64,000 nucleotides of DNA from Vicugna pacos (taxonomy: Eukaryota; Chordata; Mammalia; Artiodactyla; Camelidae). The stretch spans positions 38,770,870 through 38,834,869 of the forward strand of contig NW_027328721.1 of assembly GCF_048564905.1 (NCBI RefSeq), read 5' to 3'. This document shows, one piece after another, positions 37,175-49,495 of this stretch; the stretch's first letter is position 1, and each line of letters opens with the position of its first letter. Position numbers and translations under genes: made by a program. The notes below the pieces were generated by a model that worked only from the letters and a program-made list of their open reading frames with translations, had not been told where the DNA came from and did no database searches.

Positions 37175-39577
37175 ACAATATTTCCGGAATCCTGAGCGTG
37201 GCGAGGTTCCACCAACGGTCGGCAGCGCGTGGGTTCTAACGGAAAGCCTAAGCTCGTCTCCTCTGATTGTTTTCCTAATGTCTCTGTGCCAGGGAATGCT
37301 AGGAGGGTTTGCAGGATATCCCAGTGACAGAGGCTGCTTCCCCAAGTTCAGGGAAGTTATTTTTCGGACTTCCCCGAACAGGCAAAACCTGTGACTGAAT
37401 AGAGCTGTGTGGAGTTTTCTCTCGAGCTCCCCCACGCACTGACAATTTTTCCGGAATCCTGAGGGTGGGAAGGTTCCAACAACGGTCGGCAGCGCGTGGG
37501 TTCTAACGGAAAGCCTAAGCTCGTCTCCCCTGAGGATTTTCCTAATGTCTCTGTGCCAGGGAATGCTAGGGGGGTTTGCAGGATATCCCAGTGACAGAAG
37601 CTGCCTCCCCAATGTCAGGGAAAGTATTTCTCGGACTTCCCCGAAAAGGGAACACCTGTGACTGAAGAGAGCTGCGTGGAGTTGTCTCTCGAGCTCCCCC
37701 ACGCACTGACAATGGTTTCGGAATCCTGAGCGTGGGGAGGTTCCACCAAATGTCGGCAGCGCGTGGGTTCAAACGGAAAGCCTAAGCTCGTCTCCCCTGA
37801 GGGTTTTCCTAATGTCTCTGTGCCAGGGAATGCTAGGAGGGTTTGCAGGATATCCCAGTGACAGAGGCTGCTTCCCCAAGGTCAGGGAAGTTATTTCTCG
37901 GTCTTCCCCGAACAGGCAAAACCTGTGACTGAAGAGAGCTGCGTGGAGTTGTCTCTCGAGCTCCCCCACGCACTGACAATGGTTCCGGAATCCTGAGCGT
38001 GGGGAGTTTCCACCAACGGTCGGCAGCGCGTGGATTCTAACGGAAAGCCTAAGCTCGTCTCCCCTGAGGGTTTTCCTAATGTCTCTGTGCCAGGGAATTT
38101 TAGGGGGTTTTGCAGGATATCCCAGTGACAGAGGCTGCCTCCCCAAGTTCAGGGAAGATATTTCTCGGACTTCCTCGAACAGGGAACACCTGTGATTGAA
38201 GAGAGCTGCGTGGAGTTGTCTCTCGAGCTCCCCCACGCACTGACAATGTTTCCGGAATCCTGAGCGTGGGGAGGATCCACCAACGGTCGGCAGCGCGTGG
38301 GTTCTAACGGAAAGCCTAAGCTCGTCTCCCCTGAGGATTTTCCTAATGTCTCTGTGCCAGGTAATACTAGGGGGTTTTGCAGGATATCCCAGTGACAGAG
38401 GCTGCCTCCCCAAGGTCAGGGAAGGTATTTCTCGGACTTCCCCGAACAGGGAACACCTGTGACTTAAGAGAGCTGCGTGGAGTTGTCTCTCGAGCTCCCC
38501 CACACACTGACAATGTTTCCGGAATCCTGAGCGTGGGGAGGTTCCACCAACGGTCGGCAGCGCGTGAGTTCTAACGGAAAGCCGAAGCTCGTCTCCCCTG
38601 AGGGTTTTCCTAATGTCTCTGTGCCAGGGGATGCTAGGAGGTTTTGCAGGATATCCCAGTGACAGAGGCTGCTTCCCCAAGGTCAGGGAATTTATTTCTC
38701 GGACTTCCCCGAACAGGCAAAACCTGTGACTGAAGTGAGCTGCGTGGAGTTTTCTCTCGAGCTCCCCCATGCAATGACAATTTTTCCGGAATCCTGAGCG
38801 TGGGGAGGTTCCACCAACGGTCGGCAGCGCGTGGATTCTAACGGAAAGCCTAAGCTCGTCTCCCCTGAGGGTTTTCCTAATGTCTCTGTGCCAGGGAATG
38901 CTAGGGGGGTTTGCAGGATATCCCAGTGACAGAGGCTGCCTCCCCAAGGTCAGGGAAGCTATTTCTCGGACTTCCCCTTAGAGGGAACACTTGTGACTGA
39001 AGAGAGCTTCGTGGAGTTGTCTCTCGAGCTCCCCCACGCACTGACAATTGTTCCGGAATTCTGAGCGTGGGGAGGTTCCACCAACGGTCGGCAGCGCGTG
39101 GGTTCTATCGGGAAGCCTAAGGTCGTCTCCCCTGAGGGTTTTCCTAATGTCTCTGTGCCAGGGAATGCTAGGGGGGTTTGCAGGATATCCCAGTGACAGA
39201 GGCTGCCTCCCCAAGGTCAGGGAAGGTTTTTCTCGGACTTCCCCGAACAGGGAACACCTGTGACTGAAGAGAGCTTCGTGGAGTTGTCTCTCGAGCTCCC
39301 CCACGCACTGACAATGGTTCCGGAATCCTGAGGGTGGGGAGGTTCCACCAACGGTGGGCAGCGCGTGGGTTCTAACGGAAAGCCTTTGCTCGTCTCCCCT
39401 GAGGTTTTTCCTAATATCTGTGGGCCAGGGAATGCTTGGGGTGTTTGCAGGATATCCCAGTGACAGAGGCTGCCTCCCCAAGTTCAGGGAAGCTATTTCT
39501 CGGACTTCCCCTAAGAGGGAACACCTGTGACTGAAGAGAGCTGCGTGGAGTTCTCCCTCGAGCTCCCCCACGCACTG
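37175..39577 (+). repeat. 9-mer higher-order repeat (2403 bp), copy 2
   Basis: Collinear with copy 1 with no indel. The one internal difference I noticed is CAATTTTTCC at 38779 against CAATTGTTCC in copies 1 and 3. Identity to the other copies is above 99.5% by eye, far higher than between any two monomers within the unit. Confidence 0.93.
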
Positions 39578-41979
39578 ACAATATTTCCGGAATCCTGAGC
39601 GTGGCGAGGTTCCACCAACGGTCGGCAGCGCGTGGGTTCTAACGGAAAGCCTAAGCTCGTCTCCTCTGATTGTTTTCCTAATGTCTCTGTGCCAGGGAAT
39701 GCTAGGAGGGTTTGCAGGATATCCCAGTGACAGAGGCTGCTTCCCCAAGTTCAGGGAAGTTATTTTTCGGACTTCCCCGAACAGGCAAAACCTGTGACTG
39801 AATAGAGCTGTGTGGAGTTTTCTCTCGAGCTCCCCCACGCACTGACAATTTTTCCGGAATCCTGAGGGTGGGAAGGTTCCAACAACGGTCGGCAGCGCGT
39901 GGGTTCTAACGGAAAGCCTAAGCTCGTCTCCCCTGAGGATTTTCCTAATGTCTCTGTGCCAGGGAATGCTAGGGGGGTTTGCAGGATATCCCAGTGACAG
40001 AAGCTGCCTCCCCAATGTCAGGGAAAGTATTTCTCGGACTTCCCCGAAAAGGGAACACCTGTGACTGAAGAGAGCTGCGTGGAGTTGTCTCTCGAGCTCC
40101 CCCACGCACTGACAATGGTTTCGGAATCCTGAGCGTGGGGAGGTTCCACCAAATGTCGGCAGCGCGTGGGTTCAAACGGAAAGCCTAAGCTCGTCTCCCC
40201 TGAGGGTTTTCCTAATGTCTCTGTGCCAGGGAATGCTAGGAGGGTTTGCAGGATATCCCAGTGACAGAGGCTGCTTCCCCAAGGTCAGGGAAGTTATTTC
40301 TCGGTCTTCCCCGAACAGGCAAAACCTGTGACTGAAGAGAGCTGCGTGTAGTTGTCTCTCGAGCTCCCCCACGCACTGACAATGGTTCCGGAATCCTGAG
40401 CGTGGGGAGTTTCCACCAACGGTCGGCAGCGCGTGGATTCTAACGGAAAGCCTAAGCTCGTCTCCCCTGAGGGTTTTCCTAATGTCTCTGTGCCAGGGAA
40501 TTTTAGGGGGTTTTGCAGGATATCCCAGTGACAGAGGCTGCCTCCCCAAGTTCAGGGAAGATATTTCTCGGACTTCCTCGAACAGGGAACACCTGTGATT
40601 GAAGAGAGCTGCGTGGAGTTGTCTCTCGAGCTCCCCCACGCACTGACAATGTTTCCGGAATCCTGAGCGTGGGGAGGATCCACCAACGGTCGGCAGCGCG
40701 TGGGTTCTAACGGAAAGCCTAAGCTCGTCTCCCCTGAGGATTTTCCTAATGTCTCTGTGCCAGGTAATACTAGGGGGTTTTGCAGGATATCCCAGTGACA
40801 GAGGCTGCCTCCCCAAGGTCAGGGAAGGTATTTCTCGGACTTCCCCGAACAGGGAACACCTGTGACTTAAGAGAGCTGCGTGGAGTTGTCTCTCGAGCTC
40901 CCCCACACACTGACAATGTTTCCGGAATCCTGAGCGTGGGGAGGTTCCACCAACGGTCGGCAGCGCGTGAGTTCTAACGGAAAGCCGAAGCTCGTCTCCC
41001 CTGAGGGTTTTCCTAATGTCTCTGTGCCAGGGGATGCTAGGAGGTTTTGCAGGATATCCCAGTGACAGAGGCTGCTTCCCCAAGGTCAGGGAATTTATTT
41101 CTCGGACTTCCCCGAACAGGCAAAACCTGTGACTGAAGTGAGCTGCGTGGAGTTTTCTCTCGAGCTCCCCCATGCAATGACAATTGTTCCGGAATCCTGA
41201 GCGTGGGGAGGTTCCACCAACGGTCGGCAGCGCGTGGATTCTAACGGAAAGCCTAAGCTCGTCTCCCCTGAGGGTTTTCCTAATGTCTCTGTGCCAGGGA
41301 ATGCTAGGGGGGTTTGCAGGATATCCCAGTGACAGAGGCTGCCTCCCCAAGGTCAGGGAAGCTATTTCTCGGACTTCCCCTTAGAGGGAACACTTGTGAC
41401 TGAAGAGAGCTTCGTGGAGTTGTCTCTCGAGCTCCCCCACGCACTGACAATTGTTCCGGAATTCTGAGCGTGGGGAGGTTCCACCAACGGTCGGCAGCGC
41501 GTGGGTTCTATCGGGAAGCCTAAGGTCGTCTCCCCTGAGGGTTTTCCTAATGTCTCTGTGCCAGGGAATGCTAGGGGGGTTTGCAGGATATCCCAGTGAC
41601 AGAGGCTGCCTCCCCAAGGTCAAGGAGGTTTTTCTCGGACTTCCCCGAACAGGGAACACCTGTGACTGAAGAGAGCTTCGTGGAGTTGTCTCTCGAGCTC
41701 CCCCACGCACTGACAATGGTTCCGGAATCCTGAGGGTGGGGAGGTTCCACCAACGGTGGGCAGCGCGTGGGTTCTAACGGAAAGCCTTTGCTCGTCTCCC
41801 CTGAGGTTTTTCCTAATATCTGTGGGCCAGGGAATGCTTGGGGTGTTTGCAGGATATCCCAGTGACAGAGGCTGCCTCCCCAAGTTCAGGGAAGCTATTT
41901 CTCGGACTTCCCCTAAGAGGGAACACCTGTGACTGAAGAGAGCTGCGTGGAGTTCTCCCTCGAGCTCCCCCACGCACTG
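39578..41979 (+). repeat. 9-mer higher-order repeat (2402 bp), copy 3
   Basis: Collinear with copies 1 and 2. Differences I noticed are GCGTGTAG near 40345, and one substitution plus a 1-bp loss in GGTCAAGGAGG near 41620. It ends at about 41979, where CAATATTTCC of the other copies becomes CAATGGTTCC and the sequence continues into unrelated monomers. Three whole units fit from 34772 to 41979. Confidence 0.92.
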
Positions 41980-42697
41980 ACAATGGTTCCGGAATCCTGA
42001 GCGTGAGGAGGTTCCACCAACGGTCGGCAGCGCGTGGGTTCTTACGGAAAGCCTAAGCTCGTCTCCCCTGAGGTTTTCCCTAATGTCTCTGTGCCAGGGA
42101 ATGCTAGGGGTGTTTGCAGGATATCCCAGTGACAGAGGCTGCCTCCCCAAGGTCAGGGAAGGTATTTCTCGGACTTCCCCGAACAGGGAACACCTGTGAC
42201 TGAAGAGAGCTGCCTGGATTTGTCTCTCGAGCTCCCCCACGCACTGAAAATGTTTCCGGAATCCTGAGCGTGGGGAGGTTCCACCAACGGTCGGCAGCGC
42301 GTGGGTTCTTACGGAATGCCTAAGCTCGTCTCCCCTAAGGGTTTTCATAATGTCTCTGTGCCAGGGAATGCTAGGAGGGTTTGCAGGATATCCCAGTGAC
42401 AGAGGCTGCCTCCCGAAGGTCAGGGAAGGTATTTCTCGGACTTCCCCGAACAGGGAACACCTGTGACTGAAGAGAGCTGCGTGGAGTTGTCTCTCGAGCT
42501 CCCCCACGCACTGACAATTTTTCCGGAATCCTGAGCGTGGGGAGGTTCCAGCAAAGGTCGGCAGCGGGTGGGTTCTTACGTAATGCCTATGCTCGTCTCC
42601 CCTGAGGGTTTTCATTATGTCCCTGTGCCAGGGAATGCTAGGGGTGTTTGCAGGATATCCCAGTGACAGAGGCTGCCTCCCCAAGGTCAGGGAAGCT
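41980..42697 (+). repeat. Monomers between the 9-mer block and the right flank copy
   Basis: About 2.7 monomers with features absent from the 9-mer: TTCTTACGGAAAGCC/TTCTTACGGAATGCC, CCCCTAAGGGTTTTCATAATG and GGTTCCAGCAAAGGTCGG. Two are T-type, which is rare in this domain. They have no counterpart between the left flank copy and the 9-mer, so the two sides of the block are not a simple symmetrical duplication. Confidence 0.75.
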
Positions 42698-43878
42698 ATT
42701 TCTCGGACTTCCCCGAACAGGGAACACCTGTGACTGAAGAGAGCTACGTGGAGTTGTCTCTCGAGCTCCCCCACACACTGACAATGGTTCCGGAATCCTG
42801 AGCGTGGGGAGGTTCCACCAACCGTCGGCAGCGCGTGGGTTCTAACGGAAAGCCTAAGCTCGTCTCCCCTGAGGTTTTTCCTAATATCTCTGTGCCAGGG
42901 AATCCTAGGGGTGTTTACAGGATATCCCAGTGACAGAGGCTGCCTCCTCAAGGTCAGGGAATTTATTTCTCGGACTTCCCCGAACAGGGAACACCTGTGA
43001 CTGAAGAGAGCTTCGTGGAGTTGTCTCTCGAGCTCCCCCACGCACTGACAATGGCTCCGGAATCCTGAGCGGGGGAGGTTCCACCAACGGTCGGCAGCGC
43101 GTGGGTTCTAACGGAAAGCCTATGCTCGACTCCCCTGAGGGTTTTCCTAATGTCTCTGTGCCAGGGAATGCTAGGGGGGGTTGCAGGATATCCCAGTGAC
43201 AGAGGCTGCCTCCCCAAGGTCAGGGAAGTTATTTCTCGGACTTCCCCGAACAGGGAACACCTGTGACTGAAGAGAGCAGCGTGGAGTTGTCTCTCGAGCT
43301 CCCCCACGCACTGACAATTGTTCCGGAATCCTGAGCGTGGGGAGGTTCCACCAACGGTCGGCAGCGCGTGTGTTCTAACGGAAAGCCTAAGCTCGTCTCC
43401 TCTGAGGGTTTTCCTAATGTCTCTGTGCCAGGGAATGCTAGGAGGGTTTGCAGGATATCCCAGTGACAGAGGCTGCTTCCCCAAGGTCAGGGAAGTTATT
43501 TCTCGGACTTCCCCGAACAGGGAACACCTGTGACTGAAGAGAGCTGCGTGGAGTTGTCTCTCGACCTCCCCCACGCACAGACAATGGTTCCGGAATCCTG
43601 AGCGTGGAGAGGTTCACCCAAATGTCGGCAGCGCTTGGGTTCTAACGGAAATCCTATGCTCGTCTCCCCTGAGGGTTTTTCTAATTTCTCTGTGCCAGGG
43701 AATGCTAGGGGGGTTTGCAGGATATCCCAGTGACAGAGGCTGCCTCCCCAAGGTCAGGGAAGTTATTTCTCGGACTTCCCCGAACAGGGAACAGCTGTGA
43801 CTGAAGAGAGCTGCGTGGAGTTGTCTCTCGAGCTCCCCCACGCACTGACAATGATTCCGGAATCCTGAGCGTGGGGAG
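42698..43878 (+). repeat. 1.18-kb segment, right copy, flanking the 9-mer block
   Basis: This is the partner of 33355-34535, carrying every marker listed there. At about 43878 it switches to GGGGAGTTTCCACC, GGATTCTAACGG, TTAGGGGGTTTTGCAGG and GAGGATCCACC, which is the order found inside the 9-mer at about 35600-35880. The left copy instead continues with GGTCGTCAGCGCG. The right copy is therefore joined to 9-mer-like sequence at a new junction. Confidence 0.87.
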
Positions 43879-44574
43879 TTTCCACCAACGGTCGGCAGCG
43901 CGTGGATTCTAACGGAAAGCCTAAGCTCGTCTCCCCTGAGGGTTTTCCTAATGTCTCTGTGCCAGGGAATGTTAGGGGGTTTTGCAGGATATCCCAGTGA
44001 CAGAGGCTGCCTCCCCAAGTTCAGGGAAGATATTTCTCGGACTTCCCCGAACAGGGAACACCTGTGATTGAAGAGAGCTGCGTGGAGTTGTCTCTCGAGC
44101 TCCCCCACGCACTGACATTGTTTCCGGAATCCTGAGCGTGGGGAGGATCCACCAACGGTCGGCAGCGCGTGGGTTCTAACGGAAAGCCTAAGCTCTTAAC
44201 CCCTGAGGGTTTTCCTAATGTCTCTGTGCCAGGGAATGCTAGGGTGGTTTGCAGGATATCCCAGTGACAGAAGCTGCCTCCCCAATGTCAAGGAAGGTAT
44301 TTCTCGGACTTCCCCTAACAGGGAACACCTGTGACTGAAGAGAGCTGCGTGGAGTTGTCTCTCGAGCTCCCCCACGCACTGACAATGGTTCCGGAATCCT
44401 GAGCGTGGGGAGGTTCCACCAAATGTCGGCAGCGCGTGGGTTCAAACAGAAAGCCTAAGCTCGTCTCCCCTGAGGGTTTTCGTAATGTCTCTGTGCCAGG
44501 GAATGCTAGGACTGTTTGCAGGATATCCCAGTGACAGAGGCTGCTTCCCCAAGGTCAGGGAAGTTATTTCTCGG
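43879..44574 (+). repeat. 9-mer-like fragment and following monomers
   Basis: The first 300 bp resemble positions 35600-35880 of the 9-mer but with TTAGGGGG preceded by AATG rather than AATTT, and CCCCGAAC rather than CCTCGAAC. This is a related but not recently copied relative. The monomer at 44190 has CTCTTAACCCC, a precursor-like form of the CGAAACCCC variant amplified just downstream. Confidence 0.7.
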
Positions 44575-45120
44575 ACTTTCCCGAACAAGCAAAACCTGTG
44601 AATGAAGAGAGTTGCGTGGAATTGTCTCTCGAGCTCCCCCACGCACTGACAATGGTTCCGGAATCCTGAGCGTGGGGAGGTTCCACCAACGGTCGGCAGC
44701 GCGTGGGTTCTAACGGAAAGCCTAAGCTCGAAACCCCTGAGGGTTTTCCTAATGTCTCTGTGCCAGGGAATGCTAGGGTGGTTTGCAGGATATCCTAGTG
44801 ACAGAAGCTGCCTCCCCAATGTAAGGGAAGTTATTTCTCGGACTTCCCAGAACAGGCAAAACCTGTGAATGAAGAGAGTTGCGTGGAATTGTCTCTCGAG
44901 CTCCCCCACGCACTGACAATGGTTCCGGAATCCTGAGCGTGGGGAGGTTCCACCAACGGTCGGCAGCGCGTGGGTTCTAACGGAAAGCCTAAGCTCGAAA
45001 CCCCTGAGGGTTTTCCTAATGTCTCTGTGCCAGGGAATGCTAGGGTGTTTTGCAGGATATCCCAGTGACAGAAGCTGCCTTCCCAATGTCAGGGAAGGTA
45101 TTTCTCGGACTTCCCCTAAC
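44575..45120 (+). repeat. Tandem pair of related monomers (CGAAACCCC / AAGCAAAACC type)
   Basis: Two adjacent monomers share AAGCTCGAAACCCCTGAGG (44725 and 44992, exactly 267 bp), GGGTGGTTTGCAGG or GGGTGTTTTGCAGG, CAGAAGCTGCC, GCAAAACCTGTGAATG and GAGTTGCGTGGAATTG. They differ at about ten positions. A single-monomer duplication within the GCAAAACC subtype. Confidence 0.75.
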
Positions 45121-46879
45121 AGGGAACACCTGTGACTGAAGAGAGCTGCGTGGAGTTGTCTCTCGAGCTCCCCCACGCACTGACAATGGTTCCGGAATCC
45201 TGAGCGTGGGGAGGTTCCACCAAATGTCGGCAGCGCGTGGGTTTAAACGGAAAGCCTAAGCTCGTCTCCCCTGAGGGTTTTCCTAATGTCTCTATGCCAG
45301 GGAATGCTAGGAGGTTTTGCAGGATATCCCAGTGACAGAGGCTGCTTCCCCAAGGTCAGGGAAATTATTTCTCGGACTTTCCCGAACAGGCAAAACCTGT
45401 GAATGAAGAGAGTTGCGTGGAATTGTCTCTCGAGCTCCCCCACGCACTGACAATGTTTCCGGAATCCTGAGCGTGGGGAGTTTCCACCAACGGTCGGCAG
45501 CGCGTGGATTCTAACGGAAAGCCTAAGCTCGTCTCCCCTGAGTTTTTTCCTAATGTCTCTGTGCCAGGGAATGCTAGGGGTGTTTGCAGGATATCCCAGT
45601 GACAGAGGCTGCCTCCCCAAGTTCAGGGAAGATATTTCTCGGACTTCCCCGAACAGGGAACACCTGTGACTGAAGAGAGCTGCGTGGAGTTGTCTCTCGA
45701 GCTCCCCCACGCACTGACAATGGTTCCGGAATCCTGAGCGTGGGGAGGAACCACCAACGGTCGGCAGTGCGTGGGTTCTAACGGACAGCCTAAGCTCGTC
45801 TCCCCTGAGGATTTTCCTAATGTCTCTGTGCCAGGGAATTCAAGGGGGGTTTGCAGGATATCCCAGTGACAGAGGCTGCCTCCCCAAGGTAAGGGAAGGT
45901 ATTTCTCGGACTTCCCCGAACTGGGAACACCTGTGACTGAAGAGAGCTGCGTGGAGTTGTCTCTCGAGGTCCCCCACGAACTGACAATGTTTCCGGAATC
46001 CTGAGCGTGGGGAGGTTCCACCAACGGTCGGCAGCGCGTGGATTCAAACGGAAAGCCGAAGCTCGTCTCCCCTGAGGGTTTTCCTAATGTCTCTCTGCCA
46101 GGGAATGCTAGGGGGGTTTGCAGGATATCCCAGTGACAGAAGCTGCCTCCCCAATGTCAGGGAAGGTATTTCTCGGACTTCCCCGAACAGGGAACACCTG
46201 TGACTGAAGAGAGCTGCGTGGAGTTGTCTCTCGAGCTCCCCCACGCACTGACAATGGTTCCGGAATCCTGAGCGTGGGGAGTTTCCACCAACGGTCGGCA
46301 GCGCGTGGATTCTAACGGAAAGCCTAAGCTCGTCTCCCCTGAGGGTTTTCCTAATGTCTATGTGCCAGGGAATGCTAGGGGATTTTGCAGGATATCCCAG
46401 TGACAGAGGCTGCCTCCCCAAGTTCAGGGAAGATATTTCTCGGACTTCCTCGAACAGGGAACACCTGTGACTGAAGAGAGCTGCGTGGAGTTGTCTCTCG
46501 AGATCCCCCACACACTGACAATGTTTCCGGAATCCTGAGCGTGGGGAGGTTCCACCAACGGTGGCAGCGCGTGAGTTCTAACGGAAAGCCGAAGCTCGTC
46601 TCCCCTGAGTGTTTTCCTAATGTCTCTGTGCCAGGGGATGCTAGGAGTGTTTGCAGGATATCCCAGTGACAGAGGCTGCTTCCCCAAGTTCAGGGAATTT
46701 ATTTCACGGACTTCCCCGAACAGGCAAAACCTGTGACTGAAGAGAGCTGCGTGGAGTTGTCTCTCGAGCTCACCCACGCACTAACAATGGTTCCGGAATA
46801 CTGAGCGTGGGGAGGTTCCACCAACGGTCGGCAGCGTGTGGGTTCTAACGGAAAGCCTAAGCTCGTCTCCCCTGAGTGT
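45121..46879 (+). repeat. Mixed 9-mer-like dimers and trimers
   Basis: Monomers of the GCAAAACC type, the GGGAGTTTCCACC/GTGGATTC type and a GAGGAACCACC type follow each other in an order resembling parts of the 9-mer (compare 35170-35880). Each combination carries its own substitutions. A monomer with AACGGACAGCC near 45783 recurs at 48450 and 52453. A 1-bp loss in AACGGTGGCAGCG lies near 46558. This looks like the older pool from which the 9-mer was assembled. Confidence 0.65.
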
Positions 46880-47640
46880 TTTCTAAATGTCTCTGTGCCA
46901 GGGAATGCTAGGGGGGTTTGCAGGATATCCCAGGGACAGAGGCTGACTCCCCAAGGTCAGTGAAGTTATTTCTTGATCTTCCCCGAACAGGGAACACTTG
47001 TGACTGAAGAGAGCTGCGTGGAGTTGTCTCTCGAGCTCCCCCACGCACTGACAATTGTTCCGGAATCCTGAGCGTGGGGAGGTTCCCCCAACGGTCGGCA
47101 GCGCGTGGGTTGTAACGGAAAGACTAAGTTCGTCTCCCCTGAGGTTTTTCCTAATTTCTCTGTGCCAGGGAATGCTAGGGGGGTTTGCAGGGTATCCCAG
47201 TGACAGGGGCTGCCTCCCCAAGGTCAGGAAAGTTATTTCTCGGACTTCCCCGAAAAGGGAACACCTGTGACTGAAGAGAGCTGCGTGGAGTTGTCTCTCG
47301 AGCTCCCCCACGCACTGACAATGGTCCCGGAATCCTGAGCGTGGGGAGGTTCCACCAACGGTCGGCAGCGCGTGGGTTCTAACGGAAAGCCGTAGCTCGT
47401 CTCCCCTGAGGGTTTTCCTAATGTCTCTGTGACAGGGAATGTTAGGGGGGTTTGCAGAATATCCCAGTGACAGAAGCTGCCTCCCCAATTACAGTGAAGG
47501 TATTTCTCGGACTTCCCCGAACAGGGAACACCTGTGACTGAAGAGAGCTGCGTGGAGTTGTCTCTCGAGCTCCCCCACGCACTGAAAATGGTTCCGGAAT
47601 ACTGAGCTTGGGGAGGTTCCACCAACGGTCGGCAGCGCGT
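46880..47640 (+). repeat. Copy 1 of a second 9-monomer-period (2402-2403 bp) duplication
   Basis: It matches 49283-50042. Shared markers are CCCAGGGACAGAGG, TATTTCTTGATCTTCC (46970 and 49373), GGGTTGT(A/G)ACGG, AAGTTCGTCTCC, GACAGGGGCTGCC, GGTCAGGAAAG, GGTCCCGGAATCC, GTTAGGGG with GCAGAATATCCC and TCAGTGAAGG or ACAGTGAAGG. The spacing equals the 9-mer period, although these monomers are not the same as those of the 34.8-42.0 kb block. Differences number about fifteen. Confidence 0.78.
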
Positions 47641-48379
47641 GGGTTCTAACGGAAAGCCTAAGCTCGTCTCCCCTGAGTGTTTTCCTAATTTCTCTGTGTC
47701 AGGGAATGCTAGGGGGGTTTGCAGGATATCCCAGGGACAGAGGCTGCCTCCCCAAGTTCAGGGAAGTTATTTCTTGATCTTCCCCGAACAGGGAACACCT
47801 GTGACTGAAGAGAGCTGCGTGGAGTTGTCTCTCGAGCTCCCCCACGCTCTGACAATGGTTCCGGAATCCTGAGCCTGGGGAGGTTCCACCAACGGTCGGC
47901 AGCGCGTGGATTCTAACGGAAAGCCGAAGCTCGTCTCCCCTGAGTGTTTTCCTAATGTCTCTGTGCCAGGGGATGCTAGGAGGGTTTGCAGGATATCCCA
48001 GTGACAGAGGCTGCTTCCCCAAGTTCAGGGAATTTATTTCTCGGACTTCCCCGAACAGGCAAAACCTGTGACTGTAGAGAGCTGCTTGGAGTTGTCTCTC
48101 GAGCTCCCCCACGCACTGACAATGGTTCCGGAATCCTGAGCTTGGGGAGGTTCCACCAACGGTCGGCAGCGCGTGGATTCTAACGGAAAGCCTAAGCTCG
48201 TCTACCCTGAGGGTTTTCCTAATGTCCCTGTGCCAGGGAATGCTAGGGGGGTTTGCAGGATATCCCAGTGACAGAGGCTGCCTCCCCAAGGTCAGGGAAG
48301 ATTTTTCTCGGACTTCCCCGAACAGGGAACACCTGTGACTGAAGAGAGCTGTGTGGAGTTGTCTCTCGAGCTCCCCCAC

Positions 48380-49495
48380 GCACTGACAATGTTTCCGGAA
48401 TCCTGAGCGTGGGGAGGTTCCACCAACGGTCGGCAGCGCGTGGGTTCTAACGGACAGCCTAAGCTCGTCTCCCCTGAGGGTTTTCCTAATGTCACTGTGC
48501 CAGGGAATGCTAGGGGGGTTTGCAGGATATCCCAGTGACAGAGGCTGCCTCCCCAAGATCAGGGAAGGTATTTCTGGGACTTCCCAGTTCAGGGAACACC
48601 TGTGACTGAAGAGAGCTACGTGGAGTTGTCTCTCGAGCTCCCCCACGCACTGACAATGTTTCCGGAATCCTGAGCGTGGGGAGGATCCACCAACGGTCGG
48701 CAGGGCGTGGGTTCTAACGGAAAGCCTAAGCTCGTCTCCCCTGAGGGTTTTCCTAATGTCTCTGTGCCAGGGAATGCTAGGGGGGTTTGCAGGATATCCC
48801 AGTGACAGAGGCTGCCTCCACATGGTCAGGGAAGATATTTCTCGGACTTCCCCGAACAGGGAACACCTGTGACTGAAGAGAGCTGCGTGGAGTTTTCTCT
48901 CGAGTTCCCCAAGCACTGACAATGATTCCGGAATCCTGAGCGTGGGGAGGTTCCACCAACGGTCGGCAGCGCGTGGGTTCTAACGGAAAGCCTAAGCTCG
49001 TCTCCCCTGAGGGTTTTCCTAATGTCTCTCCGCCAGGGAATGCTAGGGGTGTTTGCAGGATATCCCAGTGACAGAGGCTACCTCCCCAAGGTCAGGGAAG
49101 TTATTTCTCGGACTTCCCCGAACAGGGAACACCTGTGACTGAAGAGAGCTGCGTGGAGTTGTCTCTCGAGCTCCCCCACGCACTAAAAATGGTTCCGGAA
49201 TACTGAGCGTGGGGAGGTTCCACCAACGGTCGGCAGCGTGTGGGTTCTAACGGAAAGCCTAAGCTCGTCTCCCCTGAGTGTTTTCCTAATGTCTCTGTGC
49301 CAGGGAATGCTAGGGGGGTTTGCAGGATATCCCAGGGACAGAGGCTGCCTCGCCAAGGTCAGGGAAGTTATTTCTTGATCTTCCCCGAACAGGGAACACC
49401 TGTGACTGAAGAGAGCTGCGTGGAGTTGTCTCTCGAGCTCCCCCACGCACTGACAATGGTTCCGGAATCCTGAGCGTGGGGAGGTTCCACCAACG
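48380..49495 (+). repeat. Copy 1 of a 4003-bp (15-monomer) duplication
   Basis: It recurs at 52383-53498. Shared markers are AACGGACAGCC, AATGTCACTGTGCC, AAGATCAGGG, GAGAGCTACGTG, GAGGATCCACC with GGCAGGGCGTGGG, CTCCACATGGTCAGG, GACAATGATTCC, AATGTCTCT(C)CGCC-like forms, GGAATACTGAGCG, GGCAGCGTGTGGG and TTCTTGATCTTCC. The offset is 15 monomers minus 2 bp. The copies carry about twenty differences. Confidence 0.78.
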
